Assembly: GCA_039602395.1 (NCBI GenBank)
Contig: JBCNJP010000010.1
Coordinates: 32,389,828 to 32,453,827 of the forward strand
Length of the DNA: 64,000 bases
Direction: 5' to 3'
From: Deinandra increscens subsp. villosa
Lineage: Eukaryota > Streptophyta > Magnoliopsida > Asterales > Asteraceae
The notes under the pieces were generated by a model, which was not told the origin of the DNA, did no database searches, and worked only from the letters and a program-made list of their open reading frames with translations. A program made the translations under genes and the position numbers. Every line of letters begins with the position of its first letter. The first letter of the stretch is position 1. Below are positions 43,581 through 54,545 of this stretch, piece after piece.

Positions 43581-44405
43581 GGCCATGAAACCACCCACTC
43601 AAAAACCTCTACCTCCGCTTACTATAAGAAAACCATCATCCACCATTGCTCCTACACCTCCAACCAAACTTGTTGACCTACCACCTGGTTCCTCCTCTCC
43701 CTCATCAAAAGGGAAGCCCCTGTTGATAAAGATTCAGAAAATGATTCTGATGAGGAGAAGCAGAAGAAAAGAAAGAGGAGACTGATGCATGCAAAAAGGA
43801 AGAAAGAACAAAAGCCAAAGAGAAAAGGTCCTCCCAGAAAGAACAAGGTCATTAGGTGGACAGTCAATGAAGACACCTTTGACTTCACTCTTCAACTTGT
43901 GGATGGCACAACCAAAGTTGTAAATGCTCATCAAGCCACTAGAATGCTTGACGTCTTCCAGTTGACAGATATTAATGTAAGGCTAAGAGAAATCATGAGC
44001 CCAACTAGAGCCGAGCATCTGTTGAGAATTTGCATAGAAACTACAGTGCTTGAGTATGGGATGCTTTATAGATCTCAAGGAGATACTGATAATGAAGAAG
44101 AAGAACCTATCAGTGAGATCAAATTTTTCATATGGGAAGAAGTGGAGAAGCTATTCTATGTTCACAGGGCTGATGACACATTCACCACTCATGAATCAAT
44201 CTCTGTTCAAGATCAGTGGAATGAAAGAGATTGGGAAGCACTCAAGTTTGTGAAGGTGACCAAAACAAGCATGAAAAAGCTATCTCAAGATTTAGATGCA
44301 AGCATCAGGTCCTTGGACAAGTAGGTCAAGGAGAAGAAATTTTTGTACAAATCAATTTTTGAAGATAGCTTCGATGATGGAGATAATTTGACAGCATCAG
44401 GTTAG
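43581..44405 (+). pseudogene. Extra 3' ORF of S, part 4 (C-terminus, unit A)
   Basis: Resumes after the solo LTR with a Pro/Thr-rich piece (43579-43785). A frameshift leads to a Lys/Arg-rich motif (KRKKEQKPKRKGPPRKNK, possibly nuclear-targeting) and a folded-looking domain beginning VIRWTVNEDTFDFTLQLVDG (about 43850-44280). A TAG at 44322-44324 is premature; the same frame continues with VKEKKFLYKSIFEDSFDDGD and ends at TAG 44403-44405, which lies in the polypurine tract. The domain is conserved between A and B but matches nothing I can name. Confidence 0.6.
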
Positions 44406-44413
44406 GGGGAGAT
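44403..44413 (+). other. Polypurine tract of S, unit A
   Basis: TAGGGGGAGAT directly before the LTR start. It contains the final stop codon of the extra ORF. Confidence 0.75.
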
Positions 44414-44901
44414 TGTAAGGAATATCACATTTGGATATTCCGGTTGAAGTTAATTTTAAAGAAGTTCAGGCTAAACAGAGTTCAAGCGGAATTCTGAGTT
44501 CAAGCGGAGAAGACTTTCAACCGGAAGAAGCAGTTTTCTCCAGTAGTGAATATTCTGGGTGAACTCTATTATCCACCAGATAATGAGTTTAACCAGACTT
44601 TTTATGAGAAGTCTTTTCAGTCGTCTAATCCCTGCAAAAGCTTCCTGGTTGCTTCCTTATCTATCAAGCCGCTCTCCCAAAATAGATTGTTGCTGATCAC
44701 ACGCTAAACATCCCATATGTCGAAGATTATTCTTTTGGTAATATAGTTTGACTTTTATTTTCAACGGTCTAGATGACCTTAAGGAAATCAATGACTATCA
44801 TTGATTTCCCTTAGTACTATATATAGCATAGCTCGTCTTCAACATTTGTACGCATAAATCTGTGCAAGACTTGTGTAATATTGTTGAGTTAATGCAAATA
44901 G
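44414..44901 (+). repeat. Truncated 3' LTR of S at the end of unit A
   Basis: 488 bp from TGTAAGGAATATCAC to AATGCAAATAG, matching the first three quarters of 52395-53045. It is cut off by the duplication junction. Confidence 0.9.
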
Positions 44902-44917
44902 CTCGTATTCAAAATTT
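44902..44917 (+). other. Filler sequence at the tandem duplication junction
   Basis: Sixteen bases (ctcgtattcaaaattt) belong to neither side in sequence. With the preceding TAG they resemble tagctcgtcttcaacattt about 70 bp upstream in the same LTR (two differences), as expected for templated end joining. Confidence 0.6.
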
Positions 44918-45601
44918 GAACTCTCACCGAACACTGACCGAACTCTCACCAAATTTGAACTTCGGAGCTCCGAACTTGAGCTTCGGAGCAATTACACCGA
45001 ACTTGACCAGAAACCTCCAAACCTCGACATAATATTTCAAAAACGCGAGAAACTTGACTGATTTTGACGAAACTTGCAACTGAGGATCGAGAAAAATGAT
45101 AAGAAATGATTTAGAAGCAGTTTTGACACTAAAAATCGATAGAACAGATGAAGAACACACAAACAAGCACGAGAAACACCAAAAGCGCTTCAAAAATCCG
45201 AAAATAGCAACCACATATCAGTAGAATGAACCAGAAAGCTCTTATACCACTTGAATATGCGTGAGCATAGGATCGTCTACTCGATCTAGCTATTCGGACA
45301 TAGAAACGCAATTAACCGATTGTTTTATTGATCAACGAAGAACAATTACAATAAGTAAACACTTAGGAACAGACTCGGAGAAACACACTCAGAAATACGT
45401 ACTTAACAAAAATCTCACACGCTCAGAACTCACTATTACAAAGACCAAACATCTATTTATACCCAGCTGGTCGATCCATGTCCGAACCTCAGGTTCGGCC
45501 AGACCGAACTCCTGGTTCGAACCAGGCTCGACCAAGGAACATTTGGCTTGATCTTGTACATAGCGTGATACTTCACACGACACACATTTCAGGTATCAAC
45601 A
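44918..45601 (-). mobile_element. Fragment of G3 in unit B: leader end plus right LTR
   Basis: 44918-45251 matches the G3 leader and primer site; 45252-45601 matches the G3 right LTR, followed by actcc (45602-45606). It has no left half because the duplication started inside G3. Confidence 0.92.
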
Positions 45602-45606
45602 ACTCC

Positions 45607-47255
45607 TTCACAGGTTGAAGCAGGTCCTTCAAACCCAGACATGGTTCACTTATTTGAAGCTGATCTTGTCAAATTGGTTGGGGGAGAAATCACCAACTGC
45701 TGCTTCACCATCTCTCTCTGCTAGCTACAACCAAGAAATTGAGGAAACAGAAAGACTTCCGGTTGAATTCAGAAACACTGAATTCAAAAAAGCAGGTGTT
45801 CAATCCTTTTCTGTAGAAGATAGTTGGGAGAAAATTAGGAACAGTCAACTAGTTGTTGTGTCCCCATTCAAAGACCCTACTCTAACTCAATTGGTGCAAT
45901 CCTCAATGCTTATAGCTGGTGCCCTTCCTAAGCATATCAACATAATATTGAGGCTACTAAAAGATGTCATTTTTCCGGCTGAAAATGCCTTTGCCCAAAC
46001 AGAAAAGAACATGGCCTCTACCAGTAGGGTAATTGCTGAAAATGTGATTGTAGAAGATGCCGCAGAAGAACAAAGTGGAACTGCACTAATTGGTACTGAG
46101 GTTGAAGGAGGAGATGAAAATGTGCTGGGAGAAGATGAAGATACCGAGGTAATAGAATCAATTGACTTAGGAACTGAGGTCACCAAACCACAAGTGGTGA
46201 CAGAAGTTCAAGATGGAGTCCAAGCGGAAGTTCAAGCTGAAGGTCAAGTTGAGAATCAAATTGAGGTAATAGAGATAGATAAAAATGCTTCCGATGTTGA
46301 GAGAACTGGAAGGTTGAATGAGAACATTTTCATCTTTCGAACTGATCAATTTCCGGAAGTTCAACCAGAAAATCAGCCAAGAGATGAGACTGATGATGTA
46401 GCTCAAACACTGGTAGCCATGAGGGGTGTTCAAACTGAAGAGCTAGTTCAAACGGAAGAGCTAGTTCAACTAATGCTGTTCTAACTATTCATCAGGTTGT
46501 TCACACAGAAGAATCTAAAGCTCTGAATTAGTTTGTGGAAGATGCTAGAGCAGCTGCTGAGCATGAAAGGTTAGCCAAGGAATTTCAAGATGAATTGGAT
46601 TTATTTTCACAAAATTGGGTTGTTGAAAGTCTGTTTGAGGAAGCTAAGAGAAGATCAATGGAGTGGAGATTGAAAGAATACAACCTAGGAGGAATGGCTG
46701 GAAGTGATAGGCAAAGATTGATTGATTTAGCCTCAAGGATGCCCACCAAATTGGTGAAGAATGATGAAAACTATGAGTTGCTGAAGAAAGTGAAAAGGGT
46801 CCCGATTGTCAGAAATTGGAGATCAGAAGAGGAAGTGTTTCCTATGAAGGTAAAAGAGCTATGCAGCCTGATTGATTCTATTTATCAAAAGCTCAAAGGA
46901 GATAGTTTTGCTGTCAATCCAAACCTGGTGCTGCCCCTGCCTTTAGAGACAATCTCAGGTATGGCAACTAATGTATTTATCAAACCAGAGTTCGATGACT
47001 TTGCAGATATACTACCTCCACCTACTTTTATATATGAGCCAAATCCTAACCCTGCAGCTTTTTCATCATCATCCCTTGCCCTAATCCCATATACACCTCC
47101 CACCATCTCCAAAAAGTTGCTCAGAAACTTTCAAATCCTAATAGAACTGACAACTTTACTCCATATATCCCCTCAAACCCAAACCCAAAGCCTTGCTCTT
47201 ATTTAGATATGTCTAACTTATTTCCACCATCACCTCCCTCAAGCCCTGCGCTAGT
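45607..47255 (+). pseudogene. Extra 3' ORF of S, parts 2-3 (unit B)
   Basis: Copy of 31286-32800 plus 39159-39298, here without G4. A single frame runs from about 45740 to 46484 because the stop found at 31468 in unit A is absent (Lys codons here). Positions 46535-47206 hold the charged helical segment and Pro-rich tail. The shared stop near 46482 and the frame changes show the ORF was already dead before duplication. Positions 47116-47120 (gttgc) are the empty G4 target. Confidence 0.65.
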
Positions 47256-48833
47256 TGTCACACCCCGATCAACAGATTGGGTGTGAGCGAGACGGAATCA
47301 TAGTCGCAGATATACAGAACAACTTCTACTGAATTCAAACATTATTAATACATAATACCATTCATGTTGCAGCGGAAAGTTGTGGTGAAATGATATTGTC
47401 TTACATTTGAATAAAAGTCATAGTGGTTGTAGGATCTCCCATGAACCTCAAATTCGAATACTGACGGATTACCCACTCATGGCATTCTATCCCAAGAATA
47501 CCGAACATGCTGGAATAACTGACGTGTACCCCTTGACAATATACGAAGTCAGGACTGGAGCTACCAAACCGGGCAGGGTTGTCAACCCAAATAGATCTAT
47601 TCACTAGTTATCGTTTCGAGCAGAACTAATCGAATTCAATTAATAGTGGATTTCAGTTGTACTAACGTTTATAACGATAAAGTACCAGTTGTTTGGGATA
47701 CGGAATGGAACATGTAGTCAAACGACTAATAGGTAAACCATAAGATTAAGTAAAAAGCATTTTATCAGTTCATGATTTCTCCCCCATAAGTGTAAAATAG
47801 TTGTAAAGAAAAGGGGCCGTGAAACTCACATGATTCAGTGATGATGATGGATTACCGAGTGGCAACTAGCAAGTAAAGTCCTAATAAAACATAAGACAAT
47901 ATGCATAAGGGTCCACATAATCATTTGAGTAACGAACGTTACCCAAATGATACCGGTCAAGTCTTGACGTATAATCCCGTTTGTAGCGTTTCAAAACCCG
48001 TTAGTTAATCAGTTTAAAATCAGTAAATGCTAATGTTCACGTATAAATGCATTTAATGCAAATTGAATACAAGTAACGAACATGTGATAACGTATCATGA
48101 AGGCCAGTTCAATCAAGTATTAAACATCGTTTTAAATAATAATATTTATTATTATTTTCATGTTCGCTCGATCGATTGAATAATTAATCGCGTTAAGTTA
48201 TAATATATATAACTAGGGTTCACCATTATTATCGAAATAATTATTCTAACTTGTCGGAATAATTTATCAAATTATAACAAGTTAACGATTAAATAATTAA
48301 ACACAAGTTTAGCAAAACATCAAAGTTCATTTAATATTTAACTTATGTTAGGATAATTAGGGTTTTCATGTTAATTTAAATATAATTATTATAAAAATAA
48401 TTAATATTAACAATCATGATGAGTTTAACTCAAGTTAGGGTTTCTAAACTCATACGGATAATTATTTTTTGAAAATAATTATTTACGTTTCGATACGTCG
48501 TAAAACGTTTTAAATCATTTAAAGATTTCATTTCAAGTCAAAACGTTTAAAATAAACATTTGATCCGGTTAAAACGTTTTGATTATTTTAATTTATCTAA
48601 AATAATCAAAATGTTTAAAATATGCTTTTCATATTTTCTATAAGTCTTTTGATTTTATTTTTATAAAATCATTTTTAAATAACTTTATTTATTAAATAAA
48701 GCTAGGGTTTTGAATTATAGACTTTTTATAGAAAATTTCCAACATAATACAGTTTCTAATTTTTGTATAAATCCAAGATTTTATACTTTTCAAGTCAAGT
48801 GTTATAAGAATGTTTATTTACCATTTGATATAC

Positions 48834-48885
<52 letters not shown>

Positions 48886-51556
48886 AATCCATTTTATTTC
48901 CATAAAATCTAAAACAAGCATTTTAAGTCTTGTTTTCTTAGATATTATTTTTTTATAAAATGTGACCATTTTATATATAAATTCCTATGCTGAGATTTTA
49001 TGGCTTAATTTATCCAAGTAATTTTATAAATTACTAAATTGATATTTAACCATAATAAATTCATTTAAATGGTTTAATCCATGATTTTATGTCCAAAAAT
49101 TCAAGTTAACACCTCTAGAGTCCATATTAATCACATGTATGTCACTAAACGTTATTTGTTCATGTTACTTGTCATTAGCAACATATTAGTTTATAAACGA
49201 GGTGATTAACAATTAGAATCACAATTAACAATTTCAACAATTTATATTTTACTAAGTCATGATAATAACAATTATTAATCATGCAAAATATATATATATA
49301 TATAAACCTAATAAAATCACTAAATGATTTAATTGAACCGTTAAGTTTGTAACATAAACTACAGATTAAAACACCACATAAACTTATTTTTAAAACTTAT
49401 ATTCTTAACATTTTTTTTTAAAAAAAGGAAAGCGAAAGAAATGGGTTTAAGCATTTTTGGTCGTTAGGAAAACTCAGGTTTTAACGGTTCGATTGTCAAG
49501 ACTCGGGGGATCGTTTGGGACGTTAATAACGTATAAAAACAAAGGTAATAACCAGTTAAAGGACTCACAACGGAGAGGGGTTAAACCGATAGAGAAAAGA
49601 GAAAGGTGACGGGTTGCTCGTTGGTTTTCGGCGGTTCACGATGGCGGCTCACAACAGCAAACTGGCGGAGCAGCAGCAGCAGTTTCTGGCGGTCGCAGTG
49701 CTGCTACGGCGGTAGTAGTGGCCGAAGGTGGTTGTGGTAGCAGCCGGCGGTCGCAGTGGCGACAGGAAATAGCAGCAGCACAGTAGAAGTGGCGGCTAGG
49801 TGGTGGTCTTGGGTGGTTCACGGCTGCAACAGCAGTCTCCGGCAGAGAGGGCAACAATCCAGCGGCGGAGCACAACAACAACAAGAGTTGTGACGGTGGG
49901 TTGGCTACGGTTTTTTCCGGCAGAAAATAGAAGAGAAGAGGAGGGAGGGTAGCGGTGGTTGTTGACTGTTGAGGGGAGGAACAAGTAGGAGGGGAGAGGG
50001 CGGCTGTGGTGGTGGTTCACGACTGCCCAGCAGCAGCAGCCTGGCGGCGACGGTAACCCCACGGCAGAAGCAGTCTAGCAGCGGTGGTGTGTGGTTTGTT
50101 GTCTCACCGGAAAAGTGAAAGTAATGGAGGTGTGTGGCTGGGTGCTAGCTGGTTCATGACAAAAAAAGAGATGGTGATTTGTTGGTGGTGGTGGTGGTGG
50201 TGGCTGCAACATGCGGCAGTGGTGGGGTTGTGTTTAGCCGGAAAAATAAAAGAGGGGAGAAAGTGTTGGTGGTTGCTTGTCTGTTGTTATCGAAAAAGAA
50301 AGAAAATATGAGGAAATGTGGTTGGTTACTCATCAAATGAAATGGGTGCTTGGTTTTTGCTTTCCTTGTGTCTCGACAGAAAAGGAGAAGAGGGAGGAGA
50401 AAAAGAGTAGGTAGGGCTTGTGGTGTGGAGGTGAACAAGTCTCCTACTATTTAAACATAATGAGGGCTAGATGTAGCTTGATGTGGCTAAATCATCTTCA
50501 CAATTTCTTTTATAAAAATCTCCTACTCTTTTTATAAAAACAACCAACAAGTAGGTGAATTTATTTTATAAAAACATTGCCATATTTTTATAAAATAGTT
50601 TGTGTAGGGTAAAGCTTTTATAAAATAAATAAAGGATGGCAAAGGTGAAAATCATAACCTTTATAAATAATAAATTGTAAAACTTATACAAGTTGGTGAC
50701 TAATCTTTATAAAAATGAAAGGTAGTAACAAGTTTTTATAAAAATTGTAAAGGTGATGGGCCAAATATAATTAAAATTAACCCATTGGGTTTGGGCTTGA
50801 TATTGGGCCTAAATGTTTAAAGTAAAGAAGTAATTGGATCGGTTCGTCGGTTATGGGTCGTACGGATCCAAACGGGGCACCGGTTCGAGGCCCGGGCCCG
50901 TTATGTATCGGTTGAGTTTATAGATCGCCAGATCAACCAGTTTATCAAGATTATGCAACGGGTTAAGGTTTCGGGCTCAGTTTAATTGTTTTAGGCTTGT
51001 TGGGCCTATTGGGCCAAGTTGGGCCCAATTAGATTAACGATTGAGGTTTGGCTTAAGTCTTGACAAAGATTTCAGTTTGTGATGTTTTTATTTCATAAAA
51101 ACAATTGTTTATGTCGGTTATATCAGTTTTTCAGAAATCGGTTATATTATTCAGTTTTTCGCACGGTTACGGTTAATGTTTTCATTTTTGTCAGTTCATA
51201 ACAGTTTTAAGCTCGACCGTACAGATTCTTTAAAACCGAATAGTTTTAAACATATGATCGCTTATCAGTTTGATGTGTCGGTTATACAAGTGTACGACAC
51301 CAGTTCCGGATAAAATATAAAAATAAATTTTATATTTATTTTCTTACTGAAATTCCATGATTAATCCATGAAATCTCTATGAAATTACGGGTATACGCTT
51401 CAAGTACAAACGCGGGATTAGGTTTACATCATCAGTTAACGGTCAGGCACAGTAATTAACAGTTTAAACAGTAATCAGATCAGTTAATGCACATTAATAC
51501 TTAATTAAAAGTCAAAGTAAAGAGGTTTGACCTAGGTTTTCAGACGAGGTGTCACA
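47256..51556 (-). mobile_element. Probable solo LTR of a Ty3/gypsy-type element, copy B
   Basis: 4301 bp with the same ends and the same ctagt duplication (47251-47255 and 51557-51561) as 39299-43575. Differences are few, apart from a longer AT repeat at about 48837-48884. Confidence 0.7.
48837..48884. repeat. AT microsatellite, expanded in unit B
   Basis: About 48 bp of alternating AT. The corresponding tract in unit A (about 40882-40905) is roughly half as long. This accounts for most of the length difference between the duplicates. Confidence 0.9.
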
Positions 51557-51561
51557 CTAGT

Positions 51562-52386
51562 GGCCATGAAACCACCCACTCAAAAACCTCTACCTCCGCT
51601 TACTATAAGAAAACCATCATCCACCATTGCTCCTACACCTCCAACCAAACTTGTTGACCTACCACCTGGTTCCTCCTCTCCCTCATCAAAAGGGAAGCCC
51701 CTGTTGATAAAGATTCAGAAAATGATTTTGATGAGGAGAAGCAGAAGAAAAGAAAGAGGAGACTGATGCATGCAAAAAGGAAGAAAGAACAAAAGCCAAA
51801 GAGAAAAGGTCCTCCCAGAAAGAACAAGGTCATTAGGTGGACAGTCAATGAAGACACCTTTGACTTCACTCTTCAACTTGTGGATGGCACAACCAAAGTT
51901 GTAAATGCTCATCAAGCCACTAGAATGCTTGACGTCTTCCAGTTGACAGATATTAATGTAAGGCTAAGAGAAATCATGAGCCCAACTAGAGCCGAGCATC
52001 TGTTGAGAATTTGCATAGAAACTACAGTGCTTGAGTATGGGATGCTTTATAGATCTCAAGGAGATACTGATAATGAAGAAGAAGAACCTATCAGTGAGAT
52101 CAAATTTTTCATATGGGAAGAAGTGGAGAAGCTATTCTATGTTCACAGGGCTGATGACACATTCACCACTCATGAATCAATCTCTGTTCAAGATCAGTGG
52201 AATGAAAGAGATTGGGAAGCACTCAAGTTTGTGAAGGTGACCAAAACAAGCATGAAAAAGCTATCTTAAGATTTAGATGCAAGCATCAGGTCCTTGGACA
52301 ACTAGGTCAAGGAGAAGAAATTTTTGTACAAATCAATTTTTGAAGATAGCTTCGATGATGGAGATAATTTGACAGCATCAGGTTAG
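51562..52386 (+). pseudogene. Extra 3' ORF of S, part 4 (C-terminus, unit B)
   Basis: Copy of 43581-44405. It carries the same Lys/Arg-rich motif and VIRWTVNEDTFDF domain. It has its own earlier stop at 52267-52269 (TAA, where unit A has a Gln codon), then the shared premature TAG, and ends at TAG 52384-52386 in the polypurine tract. Confidence 0.6.
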
Positions 52387-52394
52387 GGGGAGAT
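52384..52394 (+). other. Polypurine tract of S, unit B
   Basis: TAGGGGGAGAT directly before the complete 3' LTR. Confidence 0.8.
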
Positions 52395-53045
52395 TGTAAG
52401 GAATATCACATTTGGATATTCCAGTTGAAGTTAATTTTAAAGAAGTTCAGGCTAAACAGAGTTCAAGCGGAATTCTGAGTTCAAGCGGAGAAGACTTTCA
52501 ACCGGAAGAAGCAGTTTTCTCCAGTAGTGAATATTCTGGGTGAACTCTATTATCCACCAGATAATGAGTTTAACCAGACTTTTTATGAGAAGTCCTATCA
52601 GTCGTCTAATCCCTGCAAAAGCTTCCTGGTTGCTTCCTTATCTATCAAAGCCGCTCTCCCAAAATAGATTGTTGCTGATCACACGCTAAACATCCCATAT
52701 GTCGAAGATTATTCTTTTGGTAATATAGTTTGACTTTTATTTTCAACGGTCTAGATGACCTTAAGGAAATCAATGGCTATCATTGATTTCCCTTAGTACT
52801 ATATATAGCATAGCTCGTCTTCAACATTTGTACGCATAAATCTGTGCAAGACTTGTGTAATATTGTTGAGTTAATGCAAATAGTGCCGAGTGTATTTTAC
52901 TTCATGTGTTACTATACTTATGCAAACAACTATTATTCACAAGTGTTAATCATTTTAGTAAAGTGAAGGTTAACTTAATTCCGCAAGGTTAATCTTGCAA
53001 GTAAATCTTGTATCTTAATCAGGTGTTAAGAATTTCGATCCTACA
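52395..53045 (+). repeat. 3' LTR of S (complete)
   Basis: 651 bp from TGTAAGGAATATCAC to GATCCTACA. Partner of 8301-8950, with moderate divergence and the same TATA box and palindrome. Confidence 0.9.
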
Positions 53046-53400
53046 CGAACCACCAATTACGATTAATTAAAAAAATAGTTTATTAATTAGAAGTCGTAAA
53101 ATCGAGAGTCGACGAACTCAAATAACCTTTTATTTGATTATTTAAATTGCTATAAACATTAACCTGTAACGTTGCGTTCCGCGTATGTATCATTTAAGAT
53201 AAATGTTTAACTAATTGCATGTTTATTTATCGAGAATAAACAATGATTAATTACTAATTTCTATGATGTACCGGTTAATCAATTAAGCGGATTTTAAGCT
53301 ATTGCCCTCAGTGTAACTTTTACGGGTCTTAACCCGGTCAGGTTCATGATATTGTCGGGTCTGGACATGTAATATCCAACATGCCCAGACAAGTCTGAGC
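53046..53400. other. Sequence to the right of S; possible rest of the M0 LTR
   Basis: AT-rich and noncoding. If S landed in the M0 LTR, the outer part of that LTR should resume here; the stretch to ATATCCAACA (about 53381) would give the minus-strand LTR a TGTTGG start. This is not proven, because no second M0 LTR is available to compare. Confidence 0.3.
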
Positions 53401-53939
53401 CGACGGTCGAGGTCCCCATCGTCACGACAGCCATCGTTGTGGCAGGACAGCCTGTTCCACCGCCACCACCTCCTTATGCTATGGATCCCCGTGACCCCTA
53501 CACTGCTGCACGTATGGAGGCCTAACAGGTAGGCCTAGTTTCCGACCGCTACTCGTTCCCGGCATTGCAGCGGTCTTACAGCTCTCATGCCCCTTTGTAC
53601 CCACCCCTTGTTGATCCATACTATGCTCATCCTCCGCCACCCCCACCATACATGATGCCATCCTACCCATACGCTCTATACGCACCCTATATCGAGCCTC
53701 ACCATTCATCCTTTTTGGGCCCTGGTTATCTATTCCCTTACTCACCTTATCGTGGCGTCGCTGAATCGAGTTCTCCTAATGTTGCTGCTCTTGTGGAGTA
53801 GAACCGCGCACTGGAAAAGGAGAAAGAGGAGGTTAAGAAGAGAGTAAAGAGCATGGCGAAAATGTTATCCAAGGCGTCATCTTCTTTCGGGGAAGCAGAC
53901 AGGATTGGGTTAGGCATGGGGAAGAAGAAACACCATTGA
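53401..53939 (+). pseudogene. Pro/Tyr-rich ORF upstream of T gag
   Basis: The frame reads PPPPPPYAMDPRDPYTAARMEA, stops at 53523-53525, then continues 53565-53801 with a Pro/Tyr/His-rich segment (YYAHPPPPPPYMMPSYPY). After another stop, a Lys/Glu-rich helix (ALEKEKEEVKKRVKSMAKML) runs to 53939. The order Pro-rich, then short coiled coil, is found at the N-terminus of some gypsy Gag-like proteins, but I do not recognise this one. It could belong to T or to a separate insertion. Confidence 0.4.
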
Positions 53940-54545
53940 TGGATTCGGGTACTGATGTTCTGGTCGTTTTTGTATTATGGTAGATGCGGTGTGATTTTGG
54001 CTCTTATCCTTTCATGGTTCTTGCTTTTATGATGTTTTCCCTTCAGTTGTATTTGTGATTTTCAAACATTGTATCGTATGTGTTGTATTTGGATTTGGTT
54101 GCTAAACATTGTAAGACTTATGGTTGTGTTGTTATGGAATCTAGTGTGATGACTTTTGTTTGCAGTATTGGTGCTAGATTGTATTGTGCTCGGGACGTTG
54201 TAGCTTGTTGAAGCTAGAAGTTAAGTAATACCTTGAGTAGCAATTGATAAGAACTCCATATGTCCTTTGTTTCCGTAAATAGTCATGACGGTGCTTAGTT
54301 TCGTGAGCCCTCCCTTTATTCCGGATTGTATCGGATCGGTGTGCCCTCCGTAGATCCCCGAGACATGGAACTGAAGCGATGCTTCACGTTGATCCATACC
54401 GTGGGGGCAAGACCGAAGCAAGCACTTATACCCCGTTTGTGTGAAAACCCTTGTGGAGATAGGTCCGTGTCACAGATGCATTACAGTTGAGTCTAATGAA
54501 CCTTTATGTTGATTTTAATCAGGCCTCTTGCCTGACTTTTAGTCA
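53940..54545 (+). other. Noncoding gap within T
   Basis: About 600 bp of GT-rich sequence without a supported ORF, between the Pro-rich ORF and the charged N-terminal part of the gag reading. Confidence 0.5.

Larger units (their letters stand above)
30597..44901 (+). repeat. Tandem duplication, unit A (interrupted by G4)
   Basis: The sequence from 30597 (gaactctcaccgaacact) to 44901 is repeated from 44918 to 52883 at very high identity once G4 and one copy of its target (6363 bp) are removed. The remaining length is 7942 bp in A and 7966 bp in B, a difference explained mainly by an AT microsatellite. The unit begins inside the G3 leader and ends inside the 3' LTR of S. Confidence 0.92.
44918..52883 (+). 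repeat. Tandem duplication, unit B
   Basis: Second copy of 30597-44901 lacking G4. It includes part of the G3 leader, the right LTR of G3, the S extra ORF, the solo LTR and the start of the 3' LTR of S. Confidence 0.92.
8301..53045 (+). mobile_element. Element S: SIRE/Maximus-like Ty1/copia retrotransposon with nested insertions
   Basis: Two LTRs of about 650 bp (8301-8950 and 52395-53045) flank a tRNA-Met primer site, gag with two zinc knuckles, copia-order pol (protease, integrase, RT) and a long extra ORF ending at a polypurine tract. Removing C, G3, G4, the solo LTR and the duplicated copy leaves about 12 kb, reasonable for the SIRE/Maximus lineage, which is known for a 3' extra (env-like or antisense-type) ORF. 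The flanking pentamers are taaac and cgaac, related by CpG decay at best. Gag-pol is dead and most of the RT/RNase H region is deleted. Confidence 0.8.

Noticed and set aside
44918..52883. Two independent insertions of S into neighbouring sites
   Set aside because: Identity covers G3, S and solo-LTR sequence with the same internal insertion sites and shared stops, which requires one segmental duplication. An assembly join of two alleles remains a possible artefact.
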